A DNA stretch of 64,000 nucleotides from Alkalimarinus alittae. Its GTDB lineage: Bacteria > Pseudomonadota > Gammaproteobacteria > Pseudomonadales > Oleiphilaceae. Below, piece after piece: positions 54,605 through 64,000 of this stretch. Location: assembly GCF_026016465.1 (NCBI RefSeq), contig NZ_CP100390.1, positions 310,001 to 374,000 on the forward strand. The letters run 5' to 3'. The stretch's first letter is position 1; each line of letters begins with the position of its first letter. The translations under genes and the position numbers were made by a program. Below the pieces are notes generated by a model. The model saw only the letters and a program-made list of their open reading frames with translations. It was not told where the DNA came from and did no database searches.

Positions 54605-54778
54605 GGTGACGATGCTAACGGCAGGTCTCCTGGCTTGCAGGTCATCGTATTTAGCGCACCTTCCCGGTTACCCAGTGGTATAAGCGCCAATACTTTCTGC
54701 TAACAGTTGCGGGGGCAGCCACGGTCTTTAACCGTGTTCCCTTTTTAATCTCAGGTAAGAGAACCGTCTTCAGCGGCG
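54605..54778 (-). promoter_or_regulatory. cobalamin riboswitch of the btuBFCD operon
   Basis: All main parts are present on the minus strand: ACGGTTCTCTTACC at the 5' end, GGGAACACGGT and CTGCCCCCGCAACTGT (conserved core), GGGTAACCGGGAAGG, and a perfect B12 box AGCCAGGAGACCTGCC (54620-54635), closed by CGATG/CATCG. Cobalamin binding is expected to switch off btuB expression. Confidence 0.93.
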
Positions 54779-54808
54779 ATTCTAAACGAAAATGGTCATG
54801 CTATGCAA
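54779..54808 (-). promoter_or_regulatory. promoter upstream of the btu riboswitch
   Basis: TTGCAT (54808-54803), 18-base spacer, TAGAAT (54784-54779) on the minus strand, with a start of transcription near 54772 at the 5' end of the riboswitch. Confidence 0.55.
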
Positions 54809-54842
54809 TCTTGCCAGTAAAACAGGAGGCGGGGGCGAATGC

Positions 54843-57800
54843 TTAAACCATTATGATTTCTGGGTCTACGTCAATAGCCGCGTCCTGTATCCAGTTTGCT
54901 ACATTTGCTTGCTCGATAGGCCGACTAAAATAGTACCCTTGGATAATGTCGCAGCCCATTTTTTGCAACATTTTTAACTGATCTTCAGATTCGACCCCTT
55001 CGGCAACGACTGTCATCCCGAGCGTATGACTTAGCTGAATGATGGCTAGCGCGATGGCGGCATCGTCTTCATTTCTCTCAAGGTCCTTAACAAACGATTG
55101 ATCGATTTTAATTTTTTGTACTGGGAAGCGCTTAAGATAGCTTAATGAAGAATACCCTGTGCCGAAATCATCAATTGAAAGCTTAACGCCTAGCTGGTTC
55201 AGCTGATTCATTGTTTGTACCGCCGAGTCTAGGTTTTGCATTAATAGGCTTTCTGTAATCTCAAGTTCTAATCGTTCAGGTGGAAAATTAGTTTCCTCTA
55301 ATACTTTGCGAACGCTGGCAGTTAGGTCTGATTGATGAAACTGAGCGGGCGAAACGTTTACGGCTAGCGTGATAGGGTGCTCGTTGTCAGTCCATGTTAA
55401 AGCGTTGAGACAGGCACTTTTAAGGGCCCACTCACCGATTAATGGCATTAGACCGTTTTGCTCAGCGATGGGCAAAAAGTCTTGTGGTGGTACTAATTCA
55501 CCTTTGTTCCTCCAGCGAATCAGGGCTTCTAAACCTGAGATTCGAAGGGATTTTGCATTCACTTGAGGTTGAAATACGAGGTGGAAGTCATCGCTTTCTA
55601 ATGCGTTGCGTATATCGTTTGATATTTCTTTTTGGCGATGTAGCTTTTCGTTCATATCTTGTTGGAAAAAACTAAACTGATTGCCTTTTTTGTTTTTGGC
55701 ATTGTACATCGCCATATCTGCAAAACGAACGAGCTCTTGGCTGTCGTGGCTATCTTCAGGGTAGAGTGTGATACCGATACTGGCTGAGGTAAATATTTCA
55801 TTTTCCTCAAAACTAAAGGGCTCTGAGAGCGAGTCGAGTATCCGCTGTGCAGCCGTAATAATGTTATCAGGGCCCCCTACATCTTCTAGTATGACTGCGA
55901 ACTCATCGCCCCCAAGCCGTGCGACCGTGTCGCTATCTTTAATGTGGGTTTGTAGGCGTCGTGCAACACCTTTAATCAATTCGTCGCCCATGGCGTGACC
56001 GAGGGTGTCGTTAATTTCTTTGAATCGGTCAAGATCGAGTAATAATAGCGCGCCTTGAGTTTGGTGTCGCTCGCACTGGGCAAGGGATTGATGCAGCCGG
56101 TCTTGAAATAACATTCGGTTAGGTAAATGGCTGAGAGCATCATGGCTAGCCATATGCTCAATTTGATTTTCATACTCTCTTCTGGACGTGATATCAATGA
56201 GTGTACTTTGTATCGCGGGTTGATTATCCCACTGAATTGTTCGACTCATATTATCTAAAATGAGCTTACTTCCATCTCGGGTTTCAATCTCTAGGTCATA
56301 ATGTGCAGGCGGTTTTTCACCCGCATCAATAAAGGCATTTAGGTGTTTTAATTGCCCGACTCCAGTTTGAGGCACAAGTTCTAGTAATGACCGCATTGAG
56401 AGTAATTCGTCTACTTTATACCCCGTCATATCTGCGAAAGCTTGGTTGATAAATATGGGGGTATACTCACGGTGAATCACAACCCCTTGATTAGAGCCTT
56501 CAACAAGATCCCTAAAGCGTTGTTCACTGGTTCTGAGTTCGTCATATAAGCGTGAATTACGCAGTGCTGTAATGACTTGAGACCCTAACATCTCGACTAG
56601 GCTCATGCGATCTTGAGTGAACGCATGAGCCATTTGATTATTTTCAAAATAAACTAAGCCAACTTGAGTGCCTGCATCTGACAGCGGTATAGCCATGGCT
56701 GACTTTACTTTGGTATTGCGTAGATACTCAATGGGGAAAAACCGCTGTTCAGCTCGCACATCGGCTATTAATTGCGGGCTTCTGATTCTTTTGACATAGT
56801 TGATGAGTGACTGCGACAGGGTAAAATCATTGCAACGATTGATGGGCTTTTGCAAACACTTACGGTTGCCTTCTTCTGGGTAAACCGCACTCACAACTAA
56901 ATTATTATCTTCTTGGAGGAGCAGCATTGCCTTGCTAGCGCCGGTGTTCTCAGCCATTATTTTTACAAGTTCGTGTGCTAGATTTTCAGACTGAATATTT
57001 TCCATAATAGCCTGACTAGCTTTAAGTGCTGAAAGCCAATCGAGTTTTTGGTCGAGGTTCGTATGGGTGGCGCTTTCATTTATTTCTGTGGTTTGGTTAT
57101 TCTGTGAATCAGGACTACTATGACTGCTAAACGGTGAATAGCTAGGATTCTCAAGCAGCTCTTTGTGCTCTGATTCTAACGCTTGTGTTTTTGCTCGATT
57201 GCCCCAGTGAAAATACAAATAATGTGCACGCTTGATATAAATAGCGGCAACCTGCGTGCGATTTTGTGACATCCAGAAGTGAGCGTATCGTTCGTTTGCT
57301 AACGCTTCGATGTGAATTACATGGCTTTCACCCGCTGTTTCTATTGCAGCTTCGAATAAGTCCATGGCTTCGAGCGGCTGGTTGTCGAGGGCGGCGAGCT
57401 CTGCTTTAACCAATAGGTATTTATGTAAATAATTGCTGGTGCAGTTGTCTGTATATAATTTTAATTGTTTTTGATTTTCAAGAATAAGGGGTTGTAGCTC
57501 AGACCAATTTTCTAACGGGTGCTTCGAATGACATTGCAGCAAACTGATAGCGCTTAAAAATAATGTTTCTGGTATTTTCAAGGTACCGTGTAAATTGCGG
57601 GGTACGCTAATGAGTGTGTCTTGGGCTGTGGTCGCAAGCGCTTCGTATTGACCGCTCCAAAACTGACTACAAAGAGAACCAAAGTCATAACCGGCCATAA
57701 ATGCTGGAATATGGTGATGGTTTTTGAGAAACTCAGTTTGATTAAATGTATAACCCACATCTTCATCACAGGTTTTTTCAATAGTGCGGCAGAATGACAG

Positions 57801-60800
57801 GGCAATGTTAAATAGAGGCGTACTTTCTTTTTCTAGAAATGCTAGATACTTTCGACAGTCGGCCGCGACTTCGGTTAGCGCTCGACCTTGAATAAAGCCA
57901 TCGGTCATTAGGTAATAGGCGGCATAACTCGCATACACTTGATCACCTGCTTCGATGGCGCACTCAAATGCACTATTAAGCCAGTGCCGGCTATTGCTGA
58001 CGGGGTTTTGCCAGTTGTTGATCGAGATAGAGAACAGAAAGAAACTACGGTTGCGAATCACTAAATTATCGCACTCTTTTGCTAGTTCCGCGCCGGCAAG
58101 TCCGAATTGATAGGCTAGACAATGATCCTTTTTTAGAAAACTATATACGAGTGCAAATGCGCAGTAGGCAAAGGGGGTTATCTCGTTTCGACCATGCTTA
58201 AGACTGTAATTGACTAGATAAATAGAGACTAATGCAAGCAACTTGCGTTGAGCCGTGATGTAACATGGAGTCCACAAACGCATAAGCAGTTTCATCACCA
58301 GTAGGTGGTGTGGGTTTTCTGTTTGGTTGGTATCAATCAGGCTCTGTGCGTTTATATCTTCAAATCGTGAAGGGAGTTCTTGTAGCAATTGAGCTAACTC
58401 GCGCTCTTGTTGTTGCTCATTTCGCGGAATGTCGACATTAAGCAGTTCAAGGCCGTTGAGTAATACCTCAATAGACTCATGATAGTGGCCCCGTAACTCA
58501 ACCAAGTTCATCTGAATCAATAGTAACTGTATTTTATCTTCAACGGTTTGTGCGTGTAGGTGAAGCTCGTTAATGAGTTGTTCTGATTGCGAGAACCGGC
58601 GGCAGAGCCCTTCACACTCGGCTAGCACTAAGCCTTGTTCAAACCTTAGTGGGTGGTGGCTTTCCCATCCTTTATCACTGCCTAGTAGGCGAATGCTTAA
58701 TTCAACATAAAAAACGGCAGACTCGAATGCGGTTGCCGAGCGAGCTTTTTGTGCTGCACGTAAGCAAACTTCAGCGGCCATGAGTTGCCTATCGTCAGGT
58801 AGTTGTTCTAAGCCAGAATTCAGTTGATTGGCTATTTCAAATAGCTGATCTTGTTGATCGTTGCTTAGCTGTGAGTGCAAGTAATAAGCAATTTTGAGAT
58901 GGTTTTGTTGTTGTAACAGTGTTGGCGCTAGGTCATAAGCTGCCTGTTGAACCCTATCATGGAGAAATTCATAGTTAAAAATAGGGGTTGTTGTTTGCTG
59001 GTCATAATCAGACCATTGGCTCTTTGAAATAATTAAGCCTGACTCTAGCGCTGGCGCTAGGCGTTTTTTAATTTCTGCTTGAGTGACGTCCGACTCTGCT
59101 GAACCCATGATGCTGGTTAAGGTCTGGATATTAAATCGACTGCCGATACAGGCCGCAAACTGTAGTAGGCTTTTGCTTGAAGGTGGAAGTCGGTTAATTC
59201 GGCTTACAACCATATCAACGAGTTGATGGTCAGTAACTTTTTTTACAGTATTCGAAAGTTTGTAGCGCCATTCGCGATGTTCAGCATCAAAATATAGGTT
59301 GCCGTCTTGATTGAGCGTTTTTAGTAATTGTGTAACATAAAAGGGGTTTCCCTGGGTCCGCCCAAAAATATAACGTGATAGCTTGGCGGCTTGTTGGTTT
59401 GAGTACTGTAAAGTGTCACACACCAGACGTGTGACGTCGCTGCCATTGAGCGGTTCAAGGTGTATTTGTTTTACATGAGGTGTGTGTTGGTGAATATGAT
59501 TGAGTGTGTCTAGTAGTGGGTGTCCACCATATATTTCGCTGTCCCGATATGATCCTATTAATAGAAAGTGACAGTCGTGCAGTTCGGTAAGTAATGACTT
59601 TAAAAAGTCCAAACTAATAGGGTCTGCCCACTGCAAATCATCAATAAACATCACCAAAGGGTGGTTTTTTATTGCAATGACTTTAATAAAACGTTGTAAG
59701 AGCCGGAGAAAAACCTGTTTTCGAGTGCTGCTGTCCATGTCAGGTACGGCTGGCTGAGGCCCGATAATAGACTCAAGTTCGGGTATCTGCTCAATTAGCA
59801 TGCTCGCCCTGTCGCCAAGCGCTGTAATGATCTGCTGTCGATATTCAGCTATACGGACTTCAGGTTCTGTAAGCAATTGTTGAATGAGGTCTTTTAAACT
59901 TTGAATAATGGCACTTAGCGGAACATTCTTTTTTCGAGGTTCAAATTTTCCCGATATAAAATACCCTTTGCGGTTAATGAGAGGCTTGCGTATCTCGTTA
60001 ACCAGTGCCGTTTTACCCATACCAGAGAAACCGCTGACTAAAACTAATTCAGTCAGCCCAGTGTTTGCGGTTTCAAAGGCTTTGGTTAGCGTTTCAATTT
60101 CTCCCTCTCGGCCATACAGCTTTTGAGGAATCGAAAGTTGCTCACTCCTGTCATATGTGCCTATTTCAAATGGCTCAAATTGCTGTTTTTTTTGCCACTG
60201 CTGTAGGCATTTTTCTAAGTCATGTTTGATACCTTTAGCTGATTGATAACGGTCTTCAGACTGCTTAGCCAGTAATTTAGCTAATATATCATCAAACAAA
60301 GGCGGGATGTCTTTACGCCAAGCAGAAAGCTGGGGCGCAGGTTGCGTGAGGTGTGCGTGTACTAATTCTAAAGGGTCGTTTGAATTAAAGGGACGTTGAC
60401 CGCAGAGCATTTCGTAAAGCGTTACACCTAGGCCGTAGAAATCGGTTCGATAGTCAACAATGCGGTTTAGACGGCCTGTTTGTTCAGGCGCTACATAGGG
60501 CAAGTTGCCACCCAATAATGTTGTTTTTAAATAGGCTGGCGCCTCTTGAGACAGCTTTGAGGCCATACCAAAGTCAATGATTTTAGCGAGCCGCTTGCTG
60601 GCATTGTAAACAATGTTGTATGGGTTTATGTCTTTATGAATAACGTGTTGTGTGTGTACTTCGATCAGCGCTTTAACAATTTGTAAGGCAATATCAAGAA
60701 AGGTTCCAATTGGAAACCCTTGATCTGGAATGCAGTCTGCTAACGGTTTACCGTTAAAATCTTCTGTAACAATGGCCAAACGATGATGATGCTGAAGCAA

Positions 60801-61025
60801 GCCTTTATAGCTGATGATATGCGGGTGTGAAAAGTGCCGGCCTATTTCATATTCGTGGCGAAGCCGTTCCATTAAAAATAACGGCGGTGTATCGCTATGT
60901 GCCGATTTAATGATGATAGCTTGATCGTTATTAAGGTCGTAAGCCCGCCAGGCACAAGTTTCCCCGTGGCGCGATAGCAGCTCTAAAATTTCAATATCTT
61001 TAAAGGCAAACTGTGAAGAACTCAT
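54843..61025 (-). CDS. Ser/Thr kinase-AAA ATPase-GAF-PAS-GGDEF-EAL signalling protein
   Basis: A 2060-residue protein without membrane spans. Residues 1-275: Ser/Thr kinase of the HstK type, with K40, catalytic VIHKDINPYNIV (130-140; HKD instead of HRD), D151-F-G and APE; the glycine loop is weak. Residues 300-about 600: AAA-type predictor ATPase with Walker A GFSGMGKT (332-339). About 600-1300: helical TPR-like region. About 1325-1490: GAF. About 1500-1610: PAS. GGDEF intact near 1706 (VARLGGDEFAVIL). EAL intact near 1833 (GLEALIRW, NVSPAQF, DDFGTGYSS, AEGVE). HstK proteins normally end in a histidine kinase; here a complete c-di-GMP output replaces it. Stands alone. Confidence 0.88.
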   Translation of the reverse strand: MSSSQFAFKDIEILELLSRHGETCAWRAYDLNNDQAIIIKSAHSDTPPLFLMERLRHEYEIGRHFSHPHIISYKGLLQHHHRLAIVTEDFNGKPLADCIPDQGFPIGTFLDIALQIVKALIEVHTQHVIHKDINPYNIVYNASKRLAKIIDFGMASKLSQEAPAYLKTTLLGGNLPYVAPEQTGRLNRIVDYRTDFYGLGVTLYEMLCGQRPFNSNDPLELVHAHLTQPAPQLSAWRKDIPPLFDDILAKLLAKQSEDRYQSAKGIKHDLEKCLQQWQKKQQFEPFEIGTYDRSEQLSIPQKLYGREGEIETLTKAFETANTGLTELVLVSGFSGMGKTALVNEIRKPLINRKGYFISGKFEPRKKNVPLSAIIQSLKDLIQQLLTEPEVRIAEYRQQIITALGDRASMLIEQIPELESIIGPQPAVPDMDSSTRKQVFLRLLQRFIKVIAIKNHPLVMFIDDLQWADPISLDFLKSLLTELHDCHFLLIGSYRDSEIYGGHPLLDTLNHIHQHTPHVKQIHLEPLNGSDVTRLVCDTLQYSNQQAAKLSRYIFGRTQGNPFYVTQLLKTLNQDGNLYFDAEHREWRYKLSNTVKKVTDHQLVDMVVSRINRLPPSSKSLLQFAACIGSRFNIQTLTSIMGSAESDVTQAEIKKRLAPALESGLIISKSQWSDYDQQTTTPIFNYEFLHDRVQQAAYDLAPTLLQQQNHLKIAYYLHSQLSNDQQDQLFEIANQLNSGLEQLPDDRQLMAAEVCLRAAQKARSATAFESAVFYVELSIRLLGSDKGWESHHPLRFEQGLVLAECEGLCRRFSQSEQLINELHLHAQTVEDKIQLLLIQMNLVELRGHYHESIEVLLNGLELLNVDIPRNEQQQERELAQLLQELPSRFEDINAQSLIDTNQTENPHHLLVMKLLMRLWTPCYITAQRKLLALVSIYLVNYSLKHGRNEITPFAYCAFALVYSFLKKDHCLAYQFGLAGAELAKECDNLVIRNRSFFLFSISINNWQNPVSNSRHWLNSAFECAIEAGDQVYASYAAYYLMTDGFIQGRALTEVAADCRKYLAFLEKESTPLFNIALSFCRTIEKTCDEDVGYTFNQTEFLKNHHHIPAFMAGYDFGSLCSQFWSGQYEALATTAQDTLISVPRNLHGTLKIPETLFLSAISLLQCHSKHPLENWSELQPLILENQKQLKLYTDNCTSNYLHKYLLVKAELAALDNQPLEAMDLFEAAIETAGESHVIHIEALANERYAHFWMSQNRTQVAAIYIKRAHYLYFHWGNRAKTQALESEHKELLENPSYSPFSSHSSPDSQNNQTTEINESATHTNLDQKLDWLSALKASQAIMENIQSENLAHELVKIMAENTGASKAMLLLQEDNNLVVSAVYPEEGNRKCLQKPINRCNDFTLSQSLINYVKRIRSPQLIADVRAEQRFFPIEYLRNTKVKSAMAIPLSDAGTQVGLVYFENNQMAHAFTQDRMSLVEMLGSQVITALRNSRLYDELRTSEQRFRDLVEGSNQGVVIHREYTPIFINQAFADMTGYKVDELLSMRSLLELVPQTGVGQLKHLNAFIDAGEKPPAHYDLEIETRDGSKLILDNMSRTIQWDNQPAIQSTLIDITSRREYENQIEHMASHDALSHLPNRMLFQDRLHQSLAQCERHQTQGALLLLDLDRFKEINDTLGHAMGDELIKGVARRLQTHIKDSDTVARLGGDEFAVILEDVGGPDNIITAAQRILDSLSEPFSFEENEIFTSASIGITLYPEDSHDSQELVRFADMAMYNAKNKKGNQFSFFQQDMNEKLHRQKEISNDIRNALESDDFHLVFQPQVNAKSLRISGLEALIRWRNKGELVPPQDFLPIAEQNGLMPLIGEWALKSACLNALTWTDNEHPITLAVNVSPAQFHQSDLTASVRKVLEETNFPPERLELEITESLLMQNLDSAVQTMNQLNQLGVKLSIDDFGTGYSSLSYLKRFPVQKIKIDQSFVKDLERNEDDAAIALAIIQLSHTLGMTVVAEGVESEDQLKMLQKMGCDIIQGYYFSRPIEQANVANWIQDAAIDVDPEIIMV

Positions 61026-61312
61026 GGCATATCTTTTATTATTACAACCACCCTAGGGGCAGTATTAGTCCGTTGAGTGCACTTACTGTTATACACGGTT
61101 GCGTACATTATAGGCGGTGCTTTTGAGTTTCATCTGTTAGACAAATGTAATGTTTTGAAATCTTTTTAATGGTGTATAAGCACATTTATGAATGGGGGGA
61201 GCGTGTTTATCTGCGTCTTTGCAGCGAAAATCTCATTAAATTAGCTATAGTTAGATAATGAAGTGTAATATTTTCATCGAACGACAATTTAATGACAGGA
61301 TGATGGGTTGTA

Positions 61313-62071
61313 ATGACAGAACCTCTTTACGAGTTAGCGTTTTATGGGCGGCTAGTTGATGGAGTAAGCCTAGAAACAGCTAAAAACAATGTTACAAGGT
61401 TGTTTAAGGCCACTACTGCGCAGGTCGATAAGATGTTTGGCGGTGGCAGGGTGGTGATTCGCAACAAGCTGGATAAAGCGACGGCTGATAAATATGTTGC
61501 CGCCATGCGGAAGAACGGTTTGGTGTGTGAGGCTGATATAATGGGGCAAAAAGAGGCTGAACCTAAGCCATCAGCACCCAGATCTAAACCATCAGCACCC
61601 GCGCAGCAGTCATCTTCAGATCAAGGTTCAACACCTACTAAAGGTGCAGAGACTGTATCGCCGGCTATTGCTCATTCTGCCGATGAGCTAACAGTGTTGC
61701 CGCTATCTTCTGGCGTTTCAGAATCTGGAGATCATAGCGAAAGCCATTCAGTGGGCATTAATCTGGCCGGAGAAGGCGTCGATAACATTCTGCAAAAAAG
61801 TCATTTAAATCTTGATCCAGAAGGTGTGAGGTTATCGGAGCATCACGAAGTAGAGGCACCTGTTTTTTCTGAAATCGATAGCCTCTCTATAGCCCCAACA
61901 GGCAGTGACCTAGTTGACCCAGTGGAAGAGATTCCACCGATTGTGCCAGATGTTAGCAGTATCTCTATTGCGCCCGCAGGGAGTGACATGGGACAGATCA
62001 AAAAAGATGAAAAAATAGAGATCCCGGACCTCTCACACCTTAAGCTGGACGACCTGCCTGATAATCAATAA
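61313..62071 (+). CDS. protein of unknown function with N-terminal small domain and C-terminal repeats
   Basis: 252 residues, no signal peptide or span. The N-terminal domain (1-80: YELAFYGRLVDGVSLETAK...VVIRNKLDKATADKYVAAM) has a form I have seen at the start of several gammaproteobacterial envelope-linked proteins; no function is known to me. The middle is Pro/Ser-rich with a KPSAP repeat. The C-terminus repeats SLSIAPTGSDL / SISIAPAGSDM, each next to an acidic VDPVEEIP / IPDLSHLKLD segment. It lies 64 bases before the patatin gene, same direction, so the two may be cotranscribed. Confidence 0.65.
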   Translation: MTEPLYELAFYGRLVDGVSLETAKNNVTRLFKATTAQVDKMFGGGRVVIRNKLDKATADKYVAAMRKNGLVCEADIMGQKEAEPKPSAPRSKPSAPAQQSSSDQGSTPTKGAETVSPAIAHSADELTVLPLSSGVSESGDHSESHSVGINLAGEGVDNILQKSHLNLDPEGVRLSEHHEVEAPVFSEIDSLSIAPTGSDLVDPVEEIPPIVPDVSSISIAPAGSDMGQIKKDEKIEIPDLSHLKLDDLPDNQ

Positions 62072-62135
62072 GATAGCCTCTTTTTAAGATATTAAGCGTT
62101 ATATCGCTTATGTTTAGGGGTAGGGGATATACGCC

Positions 62136-64000
62136 ATGGTTGGTCTTTTTTATAGCGCCGTTGTATTTGCAGCGGCTCTTTTCTCATTTAATGCATTCGC
62201 TGAACCATCCCCCGAGGATGAGCACTTTCCCCGCCACAATACCTTATTTGAGTTATCTAAAGAACCCCGACCGGTGATTGGTTTGGTGCTGAGTGGTGGT
62301 GGCGCCAAAGGTATTGCCCACGTGGGTGTTTTAAAAGTACTCGAAGAAATGAAAATACCCATTGATATCATTGTTGGCACCAGTGCGGGCGCATCGGTTG
62401 CAGGGGTTTATGCGATGGGCATGCCGCTTGACGAAATCGAATATCGGTTCCATGTCATGGATTGGGATAAAGGGCTCAGAGATGAGCCACCACGAGATGA
62501 AAAAGCGTTTAGACGTAAGCAAGACGACTATGACTTTGCGACCGATTTAACGCTAGGGTTAGGCGCGGACGGCATCAAATTTCGTAAAGGTCTAATTCAG
62601 GGACAGCAGCTACTGACCATTTTAAGTGACCTTACTCTAAAATCAGCCCACGTTGAAGATTATGATCAGTTTCCTATTCGATATCGAGCAGTCGCTTCGG
62701 ATATAACAACCGGTGAGGCGGTGGCAATAGATAAAGGAAACCTTGCGTTAGCGATGCGCGCCAGTATGTCTATTCCGGGAGCATTTCCTCCCGTTGAATA
62801 TGAAGGCCACTTACTGGTCGATGGCGGTATTTCAAATAACTTGCCAGTAGATGTTGCTAGGGAGTTAGGTGCTGAGGTTATTATCGCAGTAGATATTAGT
62901 TCTCCGCTACTGGAAGAGGATGACGTTAATAGCTTGATTGGTGTCGTTGAGCAGCTAACAAACTTGTTAACCCGTAGAAATGTAGAGGCTCAAATCGCCT
63001 CGCTAACGCCCAAAGATATATTGATTACACCGAATTTGGAAGGGGTCGGTTCCGGCGATTTCGAACGCGGTGATGAATTAGTTGAGATGGGCGCTACTGC
63101 AGCAAGAAACCATGCTGTGCGACTTGATAGGCTAAGAGTAGATGATAAAACCTGGGTTGCGTATCAACAAAAGCGGGGTCGTAACATCAGGCTTACTCAG
63201 CCGGTAGACCGAATAGAAATTGCCAACACGTCAGCTGTTGCCGATAAGTTTATTTCTTCTCGGATTAAACAAAAGGTAGGTGAGGCGCTAAATGTTAAAG
63301 AGCTAGAGCGGGATCTAGATCAGATATATGGCTTGGGGTATTTTGAGCTCGTAACTTACGATATTGTTAGTAAGGGCGATCAAAACGTTCTTAAAATAAA
63401 TGCGGTAGAAAAATCATGGGGCCCAGATTATTTGCGCTTTGGTTTGCAGTTTGAAGACAACTTTCAAGACGATACTCGTTTTAGTCTGACCTTTCACTAT
63501 GATCAGACTGCCATTAATCACTTAGGTGCCGAGTGGCAGAGTTCAATGCGTATTGGTAGTGAGCCCTTTATACGTACTGAGTTTTTTCAACCATTGACGT
63601 ATGAGTCCACCTATTTTTTATCGTTAAAAGGCGAATTTAAAGAGCAAGATTTAAATATTTATGAAAACGGATACAAGCTGTCAGAGTGGAGTGTCAATAA
63701 TGCGCATGCGGATATTGGTCTCGGTAGAGAATTTGGTAATACTTCTGAACTTCGGTTTTCTTATCAAATAGGCAAAGTGGACGCTGAATTAGAAATTGGC
63801 AAAGAGCTGACAGATAAAATAGATGAAGACTTAGGGAGTTTTATCGCGAACTATACGTATGACACCTTAGATAATTTATTTCTTCCCCATGATGGAGTGA
63901 TTGCGCGAGCAGAGTGGAAAGCCTCTAGAAAAGACGTTGGAGCTAGCCGCGATTTTGATAGAGCTTCATTGCTTGTAGGTGGTGCCTATTCGATGAAACG
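62136..64000 (+). CDS. patatin-like phospholipase with POTRA and beta-barrel, PlpD-type (cut by window end)
   Basis: About 621 residues visible, running off the right edge. ATG 62136 follows AGGGGAT. A signal peptide (ALFSFNAFA) is followed by a patatin domain: LSGGGAKGIAHVG oxyanion loop, GTSAG with catalytic serine, and DGG with catalytic aspartate (LLVDGGISNNLPV). Next is a POTRA domain (about 370-425: ISSRIKQKVGEALNVKELERDLDQIYGLGYF) and strands of a surface-antigen beta-barrel. This is the type Vd (PlpD) autotransported lipase layout, or a closely related outer-membrane patatin. The barrel end is missing from the window. Confidence 0.87.
   Translation, partial: MVGLFYSAVVFAAALFSFNAFAEPSPEDEHFPRHNTLFELSKEPRPVIGLVLSGGGAKGIAHVGVLKVLEEMKIPIDIIVGTSAGASVAGVYAMGMPLDEIEYRFHVMDWDKGLRDEPPRDEKAFRRKQDDYDFATDLTLGLGADGIKFRKGLIQGQQLLTILSDLTLKSAHVEDYDQFPIRYRAVASDITTGEAVAIDKGNLALAMRASMSIPGAFPPVEYEGHLLVDGGISNNLPVDVARELGAEVIIAVDISSPLLEEDDVNSLIGVVEQLTNLLTRRNVEAQIASLTPKDILITPNLEGVGSGDFERGDELVEMGATAARNHAVRLDRLRVDDKTWVAYQQKRGRNIRLTQPVDRIEIANTSAVADKFISSRIKQKVGEALNVKELERDLDQIYGLGYFELVTYDIVSKGDQNVLKINAVEKSWGPDYLRFGLQFEDNFQDDTRFSLTFHYDQTAINHLGAEWQSSMRIGSEPFIRTEFFQPLTYESTYFLSLKGEFKEQDLNIYENGYKLSEWSVNNAHADIGLGREFGNTSELRFSYQIGKVDAELEIGKELTDKIDEDLGSFIANYTYDTLDNLFLPHDGVIARAEWKASRKDVGASRDFDRASLLVGGAYSMK

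Noticed and set aside
1-64000. tRNA, rRNA, prophage, insertion sequence or restriction system
   Set aside because: No stretch resembling these was found on reading both strands; the window is almost wholly core genes plus nap, btu and signalling loci.

Overview
This 64 kb window is a contiguous chromosomal segment of a marine-type gammaproteobacterium in the Pseudomonadales/Oceanospirillales/Alteromonadales range. The evidence is the gene content and order: ppx-trxA-rho-ubiD, argH-algZ-algR-hemC-hemD-hemX-hemY, and cyaA-lptM-lysA-dapF-DUF484-HAD are blocks seen in Pseudomonas and relatives. Genus cannot be fixed from the sequence alone. No rRNA, tRNA, CRISPR array, prophage or intact insertion sequence was seen.

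Layout. 0-10 kb: housekeeping genes (end of an alpha/beta hydrolase, dsbB, rsd/algQ, a WD40 lipoprotein, an FkpA-type PPIase, DUF4124, TIGR02444, an ABC-F ATPase, a GST, ppx, trxA) with several REP-like palindromes. 10-21 kb: a nitrate/molybdenum unit with napFDABC and a 45-residue membrane protein on the minus strand, divergent narX-narL-mobA, and moaE-moaD-moeA-moaB, so that reductase, nitrate sensing and molybdopterin synthesis sit together. It lies between trxA and rho, which are neighbours in Pseudomonas. 21.8-33.7 kb: rho, ubiD, a 2Fe-2S/flavin reductase, the heme and AlgZR cluster, and argH. 33.7-48 kb: a GGDEF/EAL protein with a decayed EAL domain, class I adenylate cyclase, the lysA-dapF block (without the usual xerC), a coiled-coil diguanylate cyclase and a hybrid histidine kinase with a periplasmic solute-binding sensor. 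48-54.8 kb: cobalamin uptake, with a tonB-like gene behind a truncated cobalamin riboswitch and an 11-G tract, and btuB-btuF-btuC-btuD behind a complete cobalamin riboswitch. 54.8-64 kb: a 2060-residue protein joining an HstK-type serine/threonine kinase and AAA ATPase to GAF, PAS, GGDEF and EAL domains, then an unknown repeat-bearing protein and a patatin/POTRA/beta-barrel protein cut by the window edge.

Themes. Second-messenger signalling is dense: three GGDEF proteins (two with EAL domains), adenylate cyclase, two LytS/LytTR or NarXL pairs and one hybrid kinase. The strongest candidates for something unusual are the kinase-to-c-di-GMP fusion, the truncated riboswitch with a G tract in front of tonB, and a NarL-type 7-2-7 palindrome abutting the narX ribosome binding site.
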